Source: Sulfitobacter sp. HGT1 | GTDB taxonomy: Bacteria > Pseudomonadota > Alphaproteobacteria > Rhodobacterales > Rhodobacteraceae | NCBI RefSeq assembly: GCF_013282155.1 | Contig: NZ_BLWI01000002.1 | Coordinates: 1-64,000 of the forward strand | Direction: 5' to 3' | Length of the DNA stretch: 64,000 nucleotides | Part shown: piece by piece, positions 54,896 to 63,927 of the stretch | Position numbering within the stretch: position 1 is the stretch's first letter | How the letters are laid out: each line of letters starts with the position of its first letter | Notes under the pieces: generated by a model | Told to the model about the DNA's origin: nothing | The model's input: only the letters and a program-made list of their open reading frames with translations | Database searches by the model: none | Made by a program: the position numbers and the translations under genes

Positions 54896-56755
54896 TCACT
54901 TAGCATCCTCGGATTGCTGGCGCTGCCACAGTTGCGCATAGCGGCCATTGCGGGCCAGCAGATCGTCATGGCTGCCTTGCTCCACGATCTCGCCCTGCTC
55001 CAGCACCACGATCCGGTCGGCTTCGGCGACGGTGGACAGGCGGTGCGCGATGGTCAGCACCGTGCGCCCCTTGCCCGCCTGACGCAGGGCGTCCTGAATC
55101 TCGTGTTCTGTCTCGCTGTCCAGCGCGCTGGTGGCTTCGTCCAGCAACAGGATCGGCGGGTTTTTCAGCAATGTCCGTGCAATCCCCACGCGCTGCTTTT
55201 CACCGCCCGAAAGCTTGAGGCCCCTTTCGCCCACAGCCGTGTCATAGCCATTGGGCAGGCTTTGGATGAAATCATGGATCTGCGCGGATTTCGCGGCGGC
55301 TTCGATCTCGGCTTGGGTGGCGTTGTCGCGCCCGTATCCGATGTTATAGCCGATGGAGTCGTTGAACAGCACCGTGTCTTGGGGCACCACGCCAATGGCC
55401 TTGTGAAGGCTTGTCTGGGTCACGTCGCGCACGTCCTGCCCGTCGATCAACAACGCGCCACCTTGCACATCATAAAAGCGGAACAACAGCCGCCCGATGG
55501 TGGATTTACCCGACCCCGTCGACCCGACAATTGCCACCATCTCGCCCGGTGCTGCCTCGATGGACACCCCCTTGAGGATCTCGCGGTCCGGATCATAGCC
55601 AAAGCGCACATCACGCAACGTGACCCGCCCGCCATCGACCTTGAGGTCGGGCGCATTTGGTTTGTCGGTGATTTCAGCAGGTTGATCCAGCAAGGTGAAC
55701 ATCTGTCCCATATCGACCAAAGCCTGCCGGATTTCGCGGTAAACCGTCCCAAGAAAGTTGAGCGGGATGGTGATCTGGACCATATAGGCGTTCACCATGA
55801 CGAAATCACCGACCGTCAGCGTGCCGTCCTGCACACCAATCGCCGCCATGACCATCACACCGACCAAGCCGCACGTGATCAGCAAGGATTGGCCAAAGTT
55901 CAGAAAGGCCAGTGAAACGTTTGTCTTGATCGCGGCTTCTTCATAGCCTGCCATCGCGGTGTCATAGCGCTGCGCCTCGCGGGATTCCGCGCCGAAATAT
56001 TTGACCGTTTCATAGTTCAGCAAGCTGTCGATCGCCTTTTGGTTGGCGTCGGTGTCTTGGTCGTTCATCTGGCGGCGCAGCCTGACCCGCCATTCGGTCA
56101 CCGCAAAGGTAAACCAGACATAAAGCGCGATCGTCACGGCCACGACCAGCAGATACCAGAAATCGAACAGCACTGTCAGAATGACGCCGATCATCAACAG
56201 CTCAAGGATCAGCGGGCCGATGGAAAACAACAAGAAACGCAGCAGGAAATCAACGCCTTTGACACCGCGTTCGATGATCCGGCTTAGACCGCCCGTTTTG
56301 CGGGTGATGTGATAGCGCATCGAAAGTTTGTGAATATGTTGAAAGGTTTCCAGCGCCAGCATCCGTAACGCCCGCTGGCTGACCCGCGTAAACACCGCAT
56401 CGCGCAGTTGTTGAAAGCCCACATTCATCGCCCGCGCGATACCATAGGCGATGGTCAGACCAATCGCGCCAAGCGCCAAAAGCGGCACGCCTTCGTTTGC
56501 CAGACCGTCAACGGCCCCTTTGTAAAGAACAGGGATGAGGACCGAAATCAGCTTGGACACCACAAGAAAGATCATCGCCCAAACGACGCGCCTTTTCACC
56601 CAAGGCATATCCTCGGGCCACAGGTAAGGTGCGACCTTTTTGATAACCAACATGTTCGACTGACGCTCGGCTGCGTCGGCGATTTCTTCTTCGGTCATCG
56701 GGGCATGGGGGGATTTATTGGCACCGGTCTGGGCGCGGGCGGTATCGGCTGACAT
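54896..56755 (-). CDS. Atm1-type ABC exporter (permease/ATPase fusion)
   Basis: The 619-residue protein joins six membrane helices (about residues 50-330) to an ATPase domain with Walker A GSTGSGKSTIGRLLFRF, the signature KLSGGEKQRVGIAR and Walker B ILLLDEATSAL. The N-terminal extension and segment PYLWPEDMPWVKRRV are typical of alphaproteobacterial Atm1/ABCB7 exporters, which move glutathione-bound sulfur or metal compounds. As a half-transporter it should work as a homodimer. The family name Atm1 is recognised; the substrate is inferred. Confidence 0.92.
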   Translation of the reverse strand: MSADTARAQTGANKSPHAPMTEEEIADAAERQSNMLVIKKVAPYLWPEDMPWVKRRVVWAMIFLVVSKLISVLIPVLYKGAVDGLANEGVPLLALGAIGLTIAYGIARAMNVGFQQLRDAVFTRVSQRALRMLALETFQHIHKLSMRYHITRKTGGLSRIIERGVKGVDFLLRFLLFSIGPLILELLMIGVILTVLFDFWYLLVVAVTIALYVWFTFAVTEWRVRLRRQMNDQDTDANQKAIDSLLNYETVKYFGAESREAQRYDTAMAGYEEAAIKTNVSLAFLNFGQSLLITCGLVGVMVMAAIGVQDGTLTVGDFVMVNAYMVQITIPLNFLGTVYREIRQALVDMGQMFTLLDQPAEITDKPNAPDLKVDGGRVTLRDVRFGYDPDREILKGVSIEAAPGEMVAIVGSTGSGKSTIGRLLFRFYDVQGGALLIDGQDVRDVTQTSLHKAIGVVPQDTVLFNDSIGYNIGYGRDNATQAEIEAAAKSAQIHDFIQSLPNGYDTAVGERGLKLSGGEKQRVGIARTLLKNPPILLLDEATSALDSETEHEIQDALRQAGKGRTVLTIAHRLSTVAEADRIVVLEQGEIVEQGSHDDLLARNGRYAQLWQRQQSEDAK

Positions 56756-56862
56756 GAATGATCCTGAAATGCTAGGATCACAACATAGGCCGCAAGTCAG
56801 GCGGTTGCCAGTGCGATGGTCAAATTGATCTTGCGGCGGGCCGGCGCGACATCAGCCCTGTA

Positions 56863-58044
56863 TCAGTCAGGCAGATCGAAAACCTGCCCCGGATAGATCA
56901 GATCGGGGTCACGGATCGAGTCTCGGTTTGCCTCGACCACGCGCAGATACAAGGTCGGGTCGCCATAGCGCTCACGGGCAATCGCCCAAAGCGTGGCCCC
57001 TTCCTGCACGGTTACTTCCTTGATCGGGCCATCGTAATTCGCGGTGGCGCGCGCCAGTGTTTCGGCGCTTTCGCGTTTGAACGGGGTTTCGACACGGCTG
57101 ATGACCTGACCGCCCTGGTCCAGTTCATCCACGCGCAAGGTGTAGATTCCGGTATTGATCCCTTCGATGTCACCGCGCCAGCGGCCCTGTTCGTCAACGT
57201 CCAGTTTCGCAACTGCCGCGTTGTCCAGATAGACCTGCACATTGGTGCCCGATGTTTGGGCCCGGCCCGCAAGGCGCACTTCGCCCTGTTCGGAATATGT
57301 GATCGTGTCCAGCGCAATGCTGCCCGTGACTTCGGGGGGCACGTCAGACAACAGTTCAACCCCGTCTGCGGTCGATTTCAAAAGCGCGATCTGCGGCGCG
57401 GGTGCATCGGGTGCCTGGGTCAGGGGGGTCGGTTCAACGGTTGCAGGCTGGGCGGCGACGGCATCGGGCTGGGGTTCAACGGGCGCTGCTGGGGTTACTT
57501 CGTCCGCTTGCTCCGTTTCGGCTACAACGGGCGCTGCCAAGGGTGCCGGTGAAAGTGGCGCAAGGATAACCTCGTCCAGCGACTGGACGGTTGTTTCCTG
57601 CACTGCGGCCTCAAGGCTCAGCACCTGCCCTTTGCCGTCGGGCGGCAGGATCGCGAGTGTGGCGAATTTGCCTGCGCTGTCGGCGGTTGTCGTTGCGATC
57701 TCGGCCCCGTTGCTGATGACTTTGACCGCACTGCCCGGTTCTGCCCGCCCCGCGATAACCGTCATGCCGTCAGGCTCCCGGCGCACTTCGTCAAAGCTGG
57801 GTGTTTGGGGGGGCACGGCAGTTTCAGCCGTTTCAGCGGTGGCCGCCGGCTCTGGCGCGGCTGCGGGGGGTGTTGCCACCGTTTGCGGCGCAGCCTCGGG
57901 CGTCACCTCGGGCGCTGGCATCGCGACTTCCACGACCGGATAGGCGCGGTTGATAAAGAAATACGCGGCCACAACCACAATCGCTGCCGCAGCAACCCCG
58001 CCCAAAACCCGAGCATTACGTGACTGGAACACCGACATAACCAT
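56863..58044 (-). CDS. LysM domain protein
   Basis: A 393-residue protein with a short cytoplasmic start, one membrane helix (VLGGVAAAAIVVVAAYFFI), a Pro/Ala/Glu-rich linker and a C-terminal LysM domain (KEVTVQEGATLWAIARERYG), which binds peptidoglycan. A repeated beta-type segment (RAQTSGTNVQVYLDNAAVAK) lies before the LysM. The start at 58044 has AAGGGA upstream and replaces a longer frame. It is divergent from the LOG gene. The role is probably in cell-envelope structure, not known in detail. Confidence 0.85.
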   Translation of the reverse strand: MVMSVFQSRNARVLGGVAAAAIVVVAAYFFINRAYPVVEVAMPAPEVTPEAAPQTVATPPAAAPEPAATAETAETAVPPQTPSFDEVRREPDGMTVIAGRAEPGSAVKVISNGAEIATTTADSAGKFATLAILPPDGKGQVLSLEAAVQETTVQSLDEVILAPLSPAPLAAPVVAETEQADEVTPAAPVEPQPDAVAAQPATVEPTPLTQAPDAPAPQIALLKSTADGVELLSDVPPEVTGSIALDTITYSEQGEVRLAGRAQTSGTNVQVYLDNAAVAKLDVDEQGRWRGDIEGINTGIYTLRVDELDQGGQVISRVETPFKRESAETLARATANYDGPIKEVTVQEGATLWAIARERYGDPTLYLRVVEANRDSIRDPDLIYPGQVFDLPD

Positions 58045-58147
58045 TTTCCCTTTGAACGCACCGCATTGAGACCTTGTATCAAGCAGGGTAACAAGGGTCA
58101 AAATAGAGCTGCATCGCAGTTTCACATTTGCTGACAAGGACCCTGCC

Positions 58148-58699
58148 ATGTTTGAAAAATCCGTCTGCGTTTATTGCGGATCGCGCCCCGGTGCCGACCC
58201 CGAATATATTCTGGATGCGCAGGCCGTTGGCCGCGGGCTGGCCGATAACAACTGGCGGCTTGTGTACGGTGCCGGGGATGTCGGCCTGATGGGTGCGGTC
58301 GCCCGCGCGGCCCAGGATGCGGGTGCTGTGACCTTTGGCGTGATCCCCGAACATCTGGTCAAATGGGAGGTCGGGAAAACCGATCTGACCCAATATATCG
58401 TCACCGAAACCATGCATGAGCGCAAAAAGGTCATGTTCATGAACTGCGATGCTGTGGTGGTGTTGCCGGGCGGTGCGGGGTCATTGGACGAACTCTTCGA
58501 GGTGCTGACATGGCGGCAGCTTGGGCTGCATGAAAAGCCTGTTATCCTTGTGAATACAAACGGTTACTGGGACCCCTTGGTGCAGTTGCTGAACCATGTC
58601 GTTGCCAATGGATTTGCGGATAAATCGCTGCTGGATTATTTCGTCTCGGTCCCCGATGCGCCATCCGCGCTGGCGGCGTTGAAGACTGCGTTTGATTAA
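58148..58699 (+). CDS. LOG family protein (TIGR00730, Rossmann-fold nucleotide hydrolase)
   Basis: The 183-residue protein matches the LOG family, with the motif GGAGSLDELFEVLTW (PGGxGTxxE type) near residue 106 and SVCVYCGSRPGADP at the start. Related proteins remove the ribose 5'-phosphate from nucleotides (AMP nucleosidase or cytokinin-activating activity). It stands alone, with no obvious operon partner. AAGGACCC precedes the start. Confidence 0.92.
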   Translation: MFEKSVCVYCGSRPGADPEYILDAQAVGRGLADNNWRLVYGAGDVGLMGAVARAAQDAGAVTFGVIPEHLVKWEVGKTDLTQYIVTETMHERKKVMFMNCDAVVVLPGGAGSLDELFEVLTWRQLGLHEKPVILVNTNGYWDPLVQLLNHVVANGFADKSLLDYFVSVPDAPSALAALKTAFD

Positions 58700-58970
58700 C
58701 GCAACAAAGGCAGGGTCGTGGGCCGTCTTCTAAGGAATTCACCCAACGATCCACAATCTGCTTGTTGGTGCGGTGTCGGTTTTACGGAACTGTGCGAGTG
58801 CGCAAACCCTAGGGGACGCGGAGCGCTGGCACCAGAAAGGCGACCCTGACGATGGGCTGACTTTGCGCCATCAATGCCCCAAGATCAGGCATTAATGGTC
58901 AGAAACCCGCCGACTTCCGATGTTGCAAAATTGTCTCGGACAGTGGCGGTGCAAGGCACGGGCAGCGCCA
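58700..58970. other. Intergenic region, no gene found
   Basis: The 328 bases between the LOG gene and sodB (58700-59027) contain no frame with a ribosome site or family match. The right end holds the sodB terminator. The left part was scanned for a hairpin after the LOG gene and none with a U-tract was seen. Confidence 0.4.
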
Positions 58971-59005
58971 AATAAAAAGCCCCGCAAACGGCGTTTGCAG
59001 GGCTT
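58971..59005 (-). terminator. Terminator after sodB
   Basis: On the minus strand AAGCCC-T-GCAAAC pairs with GTTTGC-G-GGGCTT (one mismatch) around a three-base loop and is followed by TTTTTATT. It is a standard Rho-independent terminator. Confidence 0.85.
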
Positions 59006-59027
59006 GAACTCTAAAACGGTCGCTCGC

Positions 59028-59627
59028 TTACATGCGCGAGGCGACGTTTTCCCAATCGACAAGGTTGTCGAGGAAGTTCGTCAGATAATTCGGACGCGCG
59101 TTGCGGAAGTCGATGTAGTAGGAATGTTCCCACACGTCACAGCCGAGCAATGCAGTCTGACCAAAGCAGACGGGGTTCACGCCGTTTTCGGTTTTGGTAA
59201 CTTTCAGGCCGCCGTCTGTATCCTTGACCAGCCACGCCCAGCCCGAACCGAACTGGCCCGCGCCTGCAGCTTTGAAATCATCCTTGAACTTGTCCACGGA
59301 CCCAAAGCTTTCGACGATCGCTTTTTCCAGATCGCCGGGCATTGCATTGCCTTTTGGACCCATCATTTCCCAGAACTGGTTGTGGTTCCAAAGCTGGCTG
59401 ATGTTGTTGAAGATGCCGCTTTGCGCGACAGCTTTGGGATCATAGGTGCCTTTGATGATCTCTTCGAGGGACTTGTCCGCCCATTCGGTGCCTTCAATCG
59501 CCTTGTTTCCGTTCACGACATAGGCGTTGTGGTGCTTGTCGTGGTGATATTCCAGCGTTTCAGCAGACATGCCTTTGGATGCAAGGGCGTCGTGGGCATA
59601 GGGAAGATCGGGAAGTGAAAAAGCCAT
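59028..59627 (-). CDS. sodB: Superoxide dismutase (Fe/Mn)
   Basis: The 199-residue enzyme turns superoxide into peroxide and oxygen. Metal ligands are visible in YHHDKHHNAYV (H) and DVWEHSYYIDF (D, H), and the motif AQSGIFNNISQLWNHNQFW matches Fe-SOD. It has no signal peptide, so it is cytoplasmic. A GAGGCCC ribosome site precedes the start. It has its own terminator and is not part of the sox operon. Fe is favoured over Mn by family, not by direct evidence. Confidence 0.97.
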   Translation of the reverse strand: MAFSLPDLPYAHDALASKGMSAETLEYHHDKHHNAYVVNGNKAIEGTEWADKSLEEIIKGTYDPKAVAQSGIFNNISQLWNHNQFWEMMGPKGNAMPGDLEKAIVESFGSVDKFKDDFKAAGAGQFGSGWAWLVKDTDGGLKVTKTENGVNPVCFGQTALLGCDVWEHSYYIDFRNARPNYLTNFLDNLVDWENVASRM

Positions 59628-59838
59628 GATTTGGGCCTCCGTTGATTGATTTCATCTGGGTCACATGAAGCCCGTCGTGGCCTAAGGTCAAGGGGCAGGA
59701 CACAAAGATCGTCCCCCCAAGACACACCATTCAGGCGGGTTTCACCTAACGTCTTGGGAACACAACATGTCAAACCGGCCTTATGTTCCCTGATCCATGG
59801 GCTTTTCTGCGCGATCCGGCAGGCAGGCGGGCCACAGC

Positions 59839-60414
59839 CTAGTGGCTGTGGTACTTTACCTCGGAACCGGGCTGCGCTGCGGTTTTAAGCAGATCGAACA
59901 CGTATTGCGCGACCGAGCGGAAACAGACCAGTTCGGCTGTGTCACCGTCCACCATCCAGAACGCGGCAGGGACCTGCGCCAGACGGGTGCGGCGGATCAT
60001 GCCGGGGGCAAAGGCGTCCGGCGACGTATCGACAGGGGCCAGCTTTGCCAGAACCTCGCGGATATGTGCGCCTTTCAGGCGGAACACGGCGCGGGCGTCG
60101 GACACATTCACCGCCAGCGCGTGATTGCTGCCGATGGATTTGTGCAAGACCTCAAGGTTCGCCGCCACATCCGCATAGGGGCAGATCAGCAGCAATTCGT
60201 CGGGCGACATCCAGGCAATACCTTTGCCCCCGATCATATTGATGCCGCGCATGGCGGGGATATCGACGCCGGCAATCTTCTTGAGCGGTTTTTTCAGGTA
60301 ACCCGCCGCCAGATCACCCCGGATCGAGATCATGCCAATCGGATCAAGGGCGGAAATCTCTGCGATACCTTGCGTGTAGGTGGCACCGTTCAGCGCGCTA
60401 ATGGGCTCAGACAT
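59839..60414 (-). CDS. soxG: Sarcosine oxidase subunit gamma
   Basis: A 191-residue protein related to the gamma subunit of heterotetrameric sarcosine oxidase; it resembles the aminomethyltransferase-like fold without catalytic residues, with INMIGGKGIAWMSPDELLLI near residue 70. The holoenzyme demethylates sarcosine, passing the methyl to tetrahydrofolate. Its start overlaps the soxA stop by 8 bp, so it is translated with soxA. Confidence 0.9.
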   Translation of the reverse strand: MSEPISALNGATYTQGIAEISALDPIGMISIRGDLAAGYLKKPLKKIAGVDIPAMRGINMIGGKGIAWMSPDELLLICPYADVAANLEVLHKSIGSNHALAVNVSDARAVFRLKGAHIREVLAKLAPVDTSPDAFAPGMIRRTRLAQVPAAFWMVDGDTAELVCFRSVAQYVFDLLKTAAQPGSEVKYHSH

Positions 60415-63400
60415 TCTGCTTCTCCCCTTCTTTATCGTAAAACACCGGATCGACGATTTTGGCGTTGTATGTTTTGCCGTCGGTACCGGGGAATTCCAGC
60501 ACCTCGCCCATGCGGTCAGGGCCGTTCAGGACCAGACCCATCGCGATGCCCTTGCCCAGCGTTGGCGAATGATAGGTCGATGTGACCCGCCCGATCATGT
60601 TGCGCTGGTTGTTCTCGTTCACGCCCTCGCCCACCGCATAAGCGCCATCGGGCAAGGTGCTGCCATCGGTCGTCTCAAGCCCCACCAGTTTCCAGCGGGT
60701 CGGATCAACCATATGGCTGCGCTCTTGGGCGCGCTTGCCAAGGTAGTCTTCCTTCTTTTTCGAGATCGCCCAGTTCAGCCCCAGATCCTGCGGGATCACG
60801 GTGCCGTCGGTTTCGTCCCCGATCATGATAAAGCCTTTTTCGGCGCGCAGAATGTGCAGACATTCAGTGCCATAAGGCATCACGCCCAGATCATGGCCCG
60901 CCACCATCAGCGCATCCCAGAAGGCCTGGCCTACGCCCGCGTCCACGGCGATTTCATAGCTCAGCTCGCCCGAGAACGAGATCCGGTAGATCCGGCATTT
61001 GAAGCCGCCAAGCTCGCCATCGACCCACTCCATAAAGCCAAGCGCGTCTTTGCTGACATCCATCCCGCCCAGCTTTTCAAGGCACTTGCGGGCATTGGGG
61101 CCGACCACGGCGATCTGCGCATATTGCTCGGTGACATTGGCAACATAGACGTTCCAATCCCACCATTCGGTTTGCAGCCATTCCTCCATATGCTGGTGGA
61201 TACGGTCGGCACCGCCCGTCGTGGTATGGCACAAGAAAGTATCGTCATCGATGCGCGCAACCACGCCGTCATCAATCAGGAACCCGTTTTCCGAACACAT
61301 CAGACCATAGCGGCATTTGCCCGGTTTCAGGGTGCTCATCATATTGGTGTAGAGCATATTCAGGAACTTGCCCGCATCCGGCCCTTTGACGATGATCTTG
61401 CCGAGGGTCGATGCATCAAGCAGGCCCATATTGGTGCGGGTGTTGGTGACTTCGCGCATGACGGCGTCATGGGTCGTCTCGCCGGGGCGGCTATAGGAAT
61501 AGGGTCTGCGCCAATGGCCGACAGGTTCCCATTCGGCACCGTTGGCCTCGTGCCAGGCGTGCATGGGCGTGCGGCGCAGCGGCTGGAACACATCACCGCG
61601 CGCCTCGCCGCCGATCGCCCCCATGGAAATGGGGTGATACGGTGGGCGGAAGGTGGTCGTGCCCACAGTCGGAATATCGGCGTCCAAGGCCCCCGCAAGG
61701 GTCGCAAGACCGTTGATATTGCTAAGCTTTCCCTGATCCGTGGCCATGCCAAGGGTGGTGTAGCGTTTGGTATGTTCGACGCTGACGAACCCTTCCTGGG
61801 CGGCCAGACGGACATCGGAAACCTTGACGTCGTTCTGATAATCCAGCCACGTCTTTTCGCGCAGTTTGACGTTGGCACCGTGGGGCATCATCCAGACCGG
61901 GGCCAGGGGGGATTCCTCTTGGCGGTCCGCATTTGGCGACACGGCATCAACGGGCAGCTTGAAGCCCAAAGTGGTGACAACACCATCTGCGGCGGCATGG
62001 GCATCGTGCAGGATGTCATCCAGCCCGAAGAAGCCCGCCGCAGCACCCGCCGCTGTCACAAACCCCAGACCATCCACACCGATCGGCGGGTGGTTCACAT
62101 CGGGGCGGAACGTGGCAAGGTTTGTGTCCCACACCAGCTTGCCCCCGCAATGGGACCACAGATGCACCACGGGCGACCAGCCACCGGACATGGCAACCGC
62201 ATCACATTCGATGGTTTCCAACACCGCGCCTTCGCCCGCCTGGCTGCACACAGTCACAGCCGTCACACGCTTGCCGCCTTTGACCGACGACACCGCGTGG
62301 CCCATCATGACGCGAATGCCCAAGGCTTTGGCCCGCGCCATCAGGGCGGAATCTTCGGGCAGTACACGGGCGTCAAGGATCGCGGGCACTGTCAGACCTG
62401 CTTCGACCAAGGCGATGGCCGTTCGGTAAGCATCGTCGTTATTGGTGACAACAACCGTGCGATCGCCAACAGAGACACCAAAATTGACCAGATAATCACG
62501 TGCCGCAGCCGCCAGCATCACGCCCGGTATGTCATTGCCCGCAAAGGACAAAGGCCGCTCGATCGCGCCGGTTGCCGTGATGATATGCCCCGCACGGATG
62601 CGCCACAAACGATGGCGTGGCCCTTGGGCCGCAGGCGCGTGGTCTTTCAGGCTTTCATAGCCCAGCACATAGCCGTGATCATAGACCCCTGCCCCCATCA
62701 CGCGGGTGCGCATGTGGACGTTTTCCATACCCGACAAGGCGCTGACCAGCGCATCAATGTGGGACGCCACCGAAGCGCCTTCGACCGTGCCACCATCGAC
62801 GGGGGCACGGCCGCCCCAATGGGCGGTTTGTTCCAGCAAGATCACCTTGGCACCGGCCAGCGCTGCGGTGCGCGCGGCCTCTAGCCCCGCGACACCGCCG
62901 CCAATGACCAGCACATCGCAAAAGGCGTGGAAATGTTCGTAGCTATCGGCGTCTTTTTCTTTCGGCGCTTTGCCCAGACCGGCGGAATGGCGGATGATCG
63001 GTTCATACACGTGCTTCCAGAACGGGCGCGGATGGATGAACATCTTGTAGTAAAATCCCGCAGGCAGGAACCGCGACAGATGTTTGTTGATCGCGCCCAC
63101 GTCGAATTCAAGGCTGGGCCAATGGTTCTGACTCGCGGCCTCCAGACCGTCGAACAATTCGGTCGTGGTGGCGCGCTGGTTGGGTTCAAACTGCCCACCA
63201 CGGCCAAGGTTCATCAGCGCGTTGGGCTCTTCTGGGCCTGCCGCCACAATGCCGCGGGGGCGGTGATATTTGAACGACCGACCGACAAGCATCTGGTCAT
63301 TGGCCAGCAGTGCCGAGGCCAGCGTGTCGCCTTCGTATCCGCGCAACTGTTTGCCGTTGAACGAAAAATTGACAGCGTTGGATTTGTTGAGCAGGCGGCC

Positions 63401-63424
63401 GCCTGTGGCAATTCTGGTGCTCAT
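60407..63424 (-). CDS. soxA: Sarcosine oxidase subunit alpha
   Basis: The 1005-residue alpha subunit has an N-terminal Fer2-like region (LRGYEGDTLASALLAND), a dinucleotide fold with DVLVIGGGVAGLEAARTAA near residue 165 (NAD site) and a C-terminal glycine-cleavage T-like domain (from about residue 600) that holds tetrahydrofolate. With soxB and soxD it oxidises sarcosine to glycine. The start at 63424 (MSTRIATGGRLLN) is the family start; the longer frame to 63640 runs through the soxD gene. The beta subunit gene is not in this window. Confidence 0.95.
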   Translation of the reverse strand: MSTRIATGGRLLNKSNAVNFSFNGKQLRGYEGDTLASALLANDQMLVGRSFKYHRPRGIVAAGPEEPNALMNLGRGGQFEPNQRATTTELFDGLEAASQNHWPSLEFDVGAINKHLSRFLPAGFYYKMFIHPRPFWKHVYEPIIRHSAGLGKAPKEKDADSYEHFHAFCDVLVIGGGVAGLEAARTAALAGAKVILLEQTAHWGGRAPVDGGTVEGASVASHIDALVSALSGMENVHMRTRVMGAGVYDHGYVLGYESLKDHAPAAQGPRHRLWRIRAGHIITATGAIERPLSFAGNDIPGVMLAAAARDYLVNFGVSVGDRTVVVTNNDDAYRTAIALVEAGLTVPAILDARVLPEDSALMARAKALGIRVMMGHAVSSVKGGKRVTAVTVCSQAGEGAVLETIECDAVAMSGGWSPVVHLWSHCGGKLVWDTNLATFRPDVNHPPIGVDGLGFVTAAGAAAGFFGLDDILHDAHAAADGVVTTLGFKLPVDAVSPNADRQEESPLAPVWMMPHGANVKLREKTWLDYQNDVKVSDVRLAAQEGFVSVEHTKRYTTLGMATDQGKLSNINGLATLAGALDADIPTVGTTTFRPPYHPISMGAIGGEARGDVFQPLRRTPMHAWHEANGAEWEPVGHWRRPYSYSRPGETTHDAVMREVTNTRTNMGLLDASTLGKIIVKGPDAGKFLNMLYTNMMSTLKPGKCRYGLMCSENGFLIDDGVVARIDDDTFLCHTTTGGADRIHQHMEEWLQTEWWDWNVYVANVTEQYAQIAVVGPNARKCLEKLGGMDVSKDALGFMEWVDGELGGFKCRIYRISFSGELSYEIAVDAGVGQAFWDALMVAGHDLGVMPYGTECLHILRAEKGFIMIGDETDGTVIPQDLGLNWAISKKKEDYLGKRAQERSHMVDPTRWKLVGLETTDGSTLPDGAYAVGEGVNENNQRNMIGRVTSTYHSPTLGKGIAMGLVLNGPDRMGEVLEFPGTDGKTYNAKIVDPVFYDKEGEKQNV

Positions 63425-63450
63425 GAGTTCAAACCTTGGTGTTTGCGGCA

Positions 63451-63495
63451 GGCGTCGGAGCCTCCGGCGGGAGTTTTCTTGGCAAAATGAAACAG
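63451..63495. repeat. Dispersed repeat between soxD and soxA
   Basis: The 45-base sequence GGCGTCGGAGCCTCCGGCGG and its continuation GAGTTTTCTTGGCAAAATGA match, from memory, a repeat common in Rhodobacteraceae intergenic DNA. It can fold CTCC-GGCG-GGAG. It fills most of the 77-base gap between soxD and soxA, where other strains have none or little. Confidence 0.5.
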
Positions 63496-63501
63496 CGGCA
63501 T

Positions 63502-63831
63502 TTACGCGGTCTCGGGGGGCTGCCAGTCGGGGCGGCGGTCGGTTATTTTGTCGATGATATTCTGGGGCACCGTGCTGGTCTGGGCCGTGTAGGTACCAAA
63601 GATTTCCAGCGTCATGGTATCGCGGGCCGCATGGAACCACTTGCCGCAGCCATAGACGTGGCGCCAGCGTTCGAAATGCACGCCCTTGGGGTTGTCGCGC
63701 ATGAACAGGTATTGCTCAAAATCGTCATCCGAGGCACCGGGGCCAAAACGGGTCAGGTGTGCTTCGCCGCCTGCGTGAAATTCGGTTTCTTCGGCGGTGA
63801 TGCCGCAATTGGGACAGGTCAGGATCAGCAT
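63502..63831 (-). CDS. soxD: Sarcosine oxidase subunit delta
   Basis: The 109-residue delta subunit is the zinc protein of heterotetrameric sarcosine oxidase. The probable zinc ligands are C6, C9, H58 and C62 (CPNCG and RWRHVYGCGKW), at the known spacing. It starts after CAAGGAG and precedes soxA by 77 bases. The usual partner soxB would be expected directly upstream, but here a terminator and a different gene follow instead. Confidence 0.93.
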   Translation of the reverse strand: MLILTCPNCGITAEETEFHAGGEAHLTRFGPGASDDDFEQYLFMRDNPKGVHFERWRHVYGCGKWFHAARDTMTLEIFGTYTAQTSTVPQNIIDKITDRRPDWQPPETA

Positions 63832-63862
63832 GGGACGCTCCTTGGGAAGGTTGCGCGGGACG

Positions 63863-63891
63863 CAAAAAAGCCGACCCCGGTGACGGGATCG
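63863..63891 (-). terminator. Terminator of the partial gene at the window edge
   Basis: On the minus strand CGATCCCG/CGGGGTCG (one G-U pair) with loop TCAC is followed by GCTTTTTTGCG. It ends the transcript entering from beyond 64000, before soxD. Confidence 0.75.
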
Positions 63892-63927
63892 ACTTTGGTC
63901 GGTAAAAAAATGTTTGGTGTCGCGGGC

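Noticed and set aside
60380-62884. 834-codon open frame opposite soxA
   Set aside because: It is antisense to a well-conserved gene; GC-rich codon use leaves complementary frames open. Its translation matches no family and it has no ribosome site.
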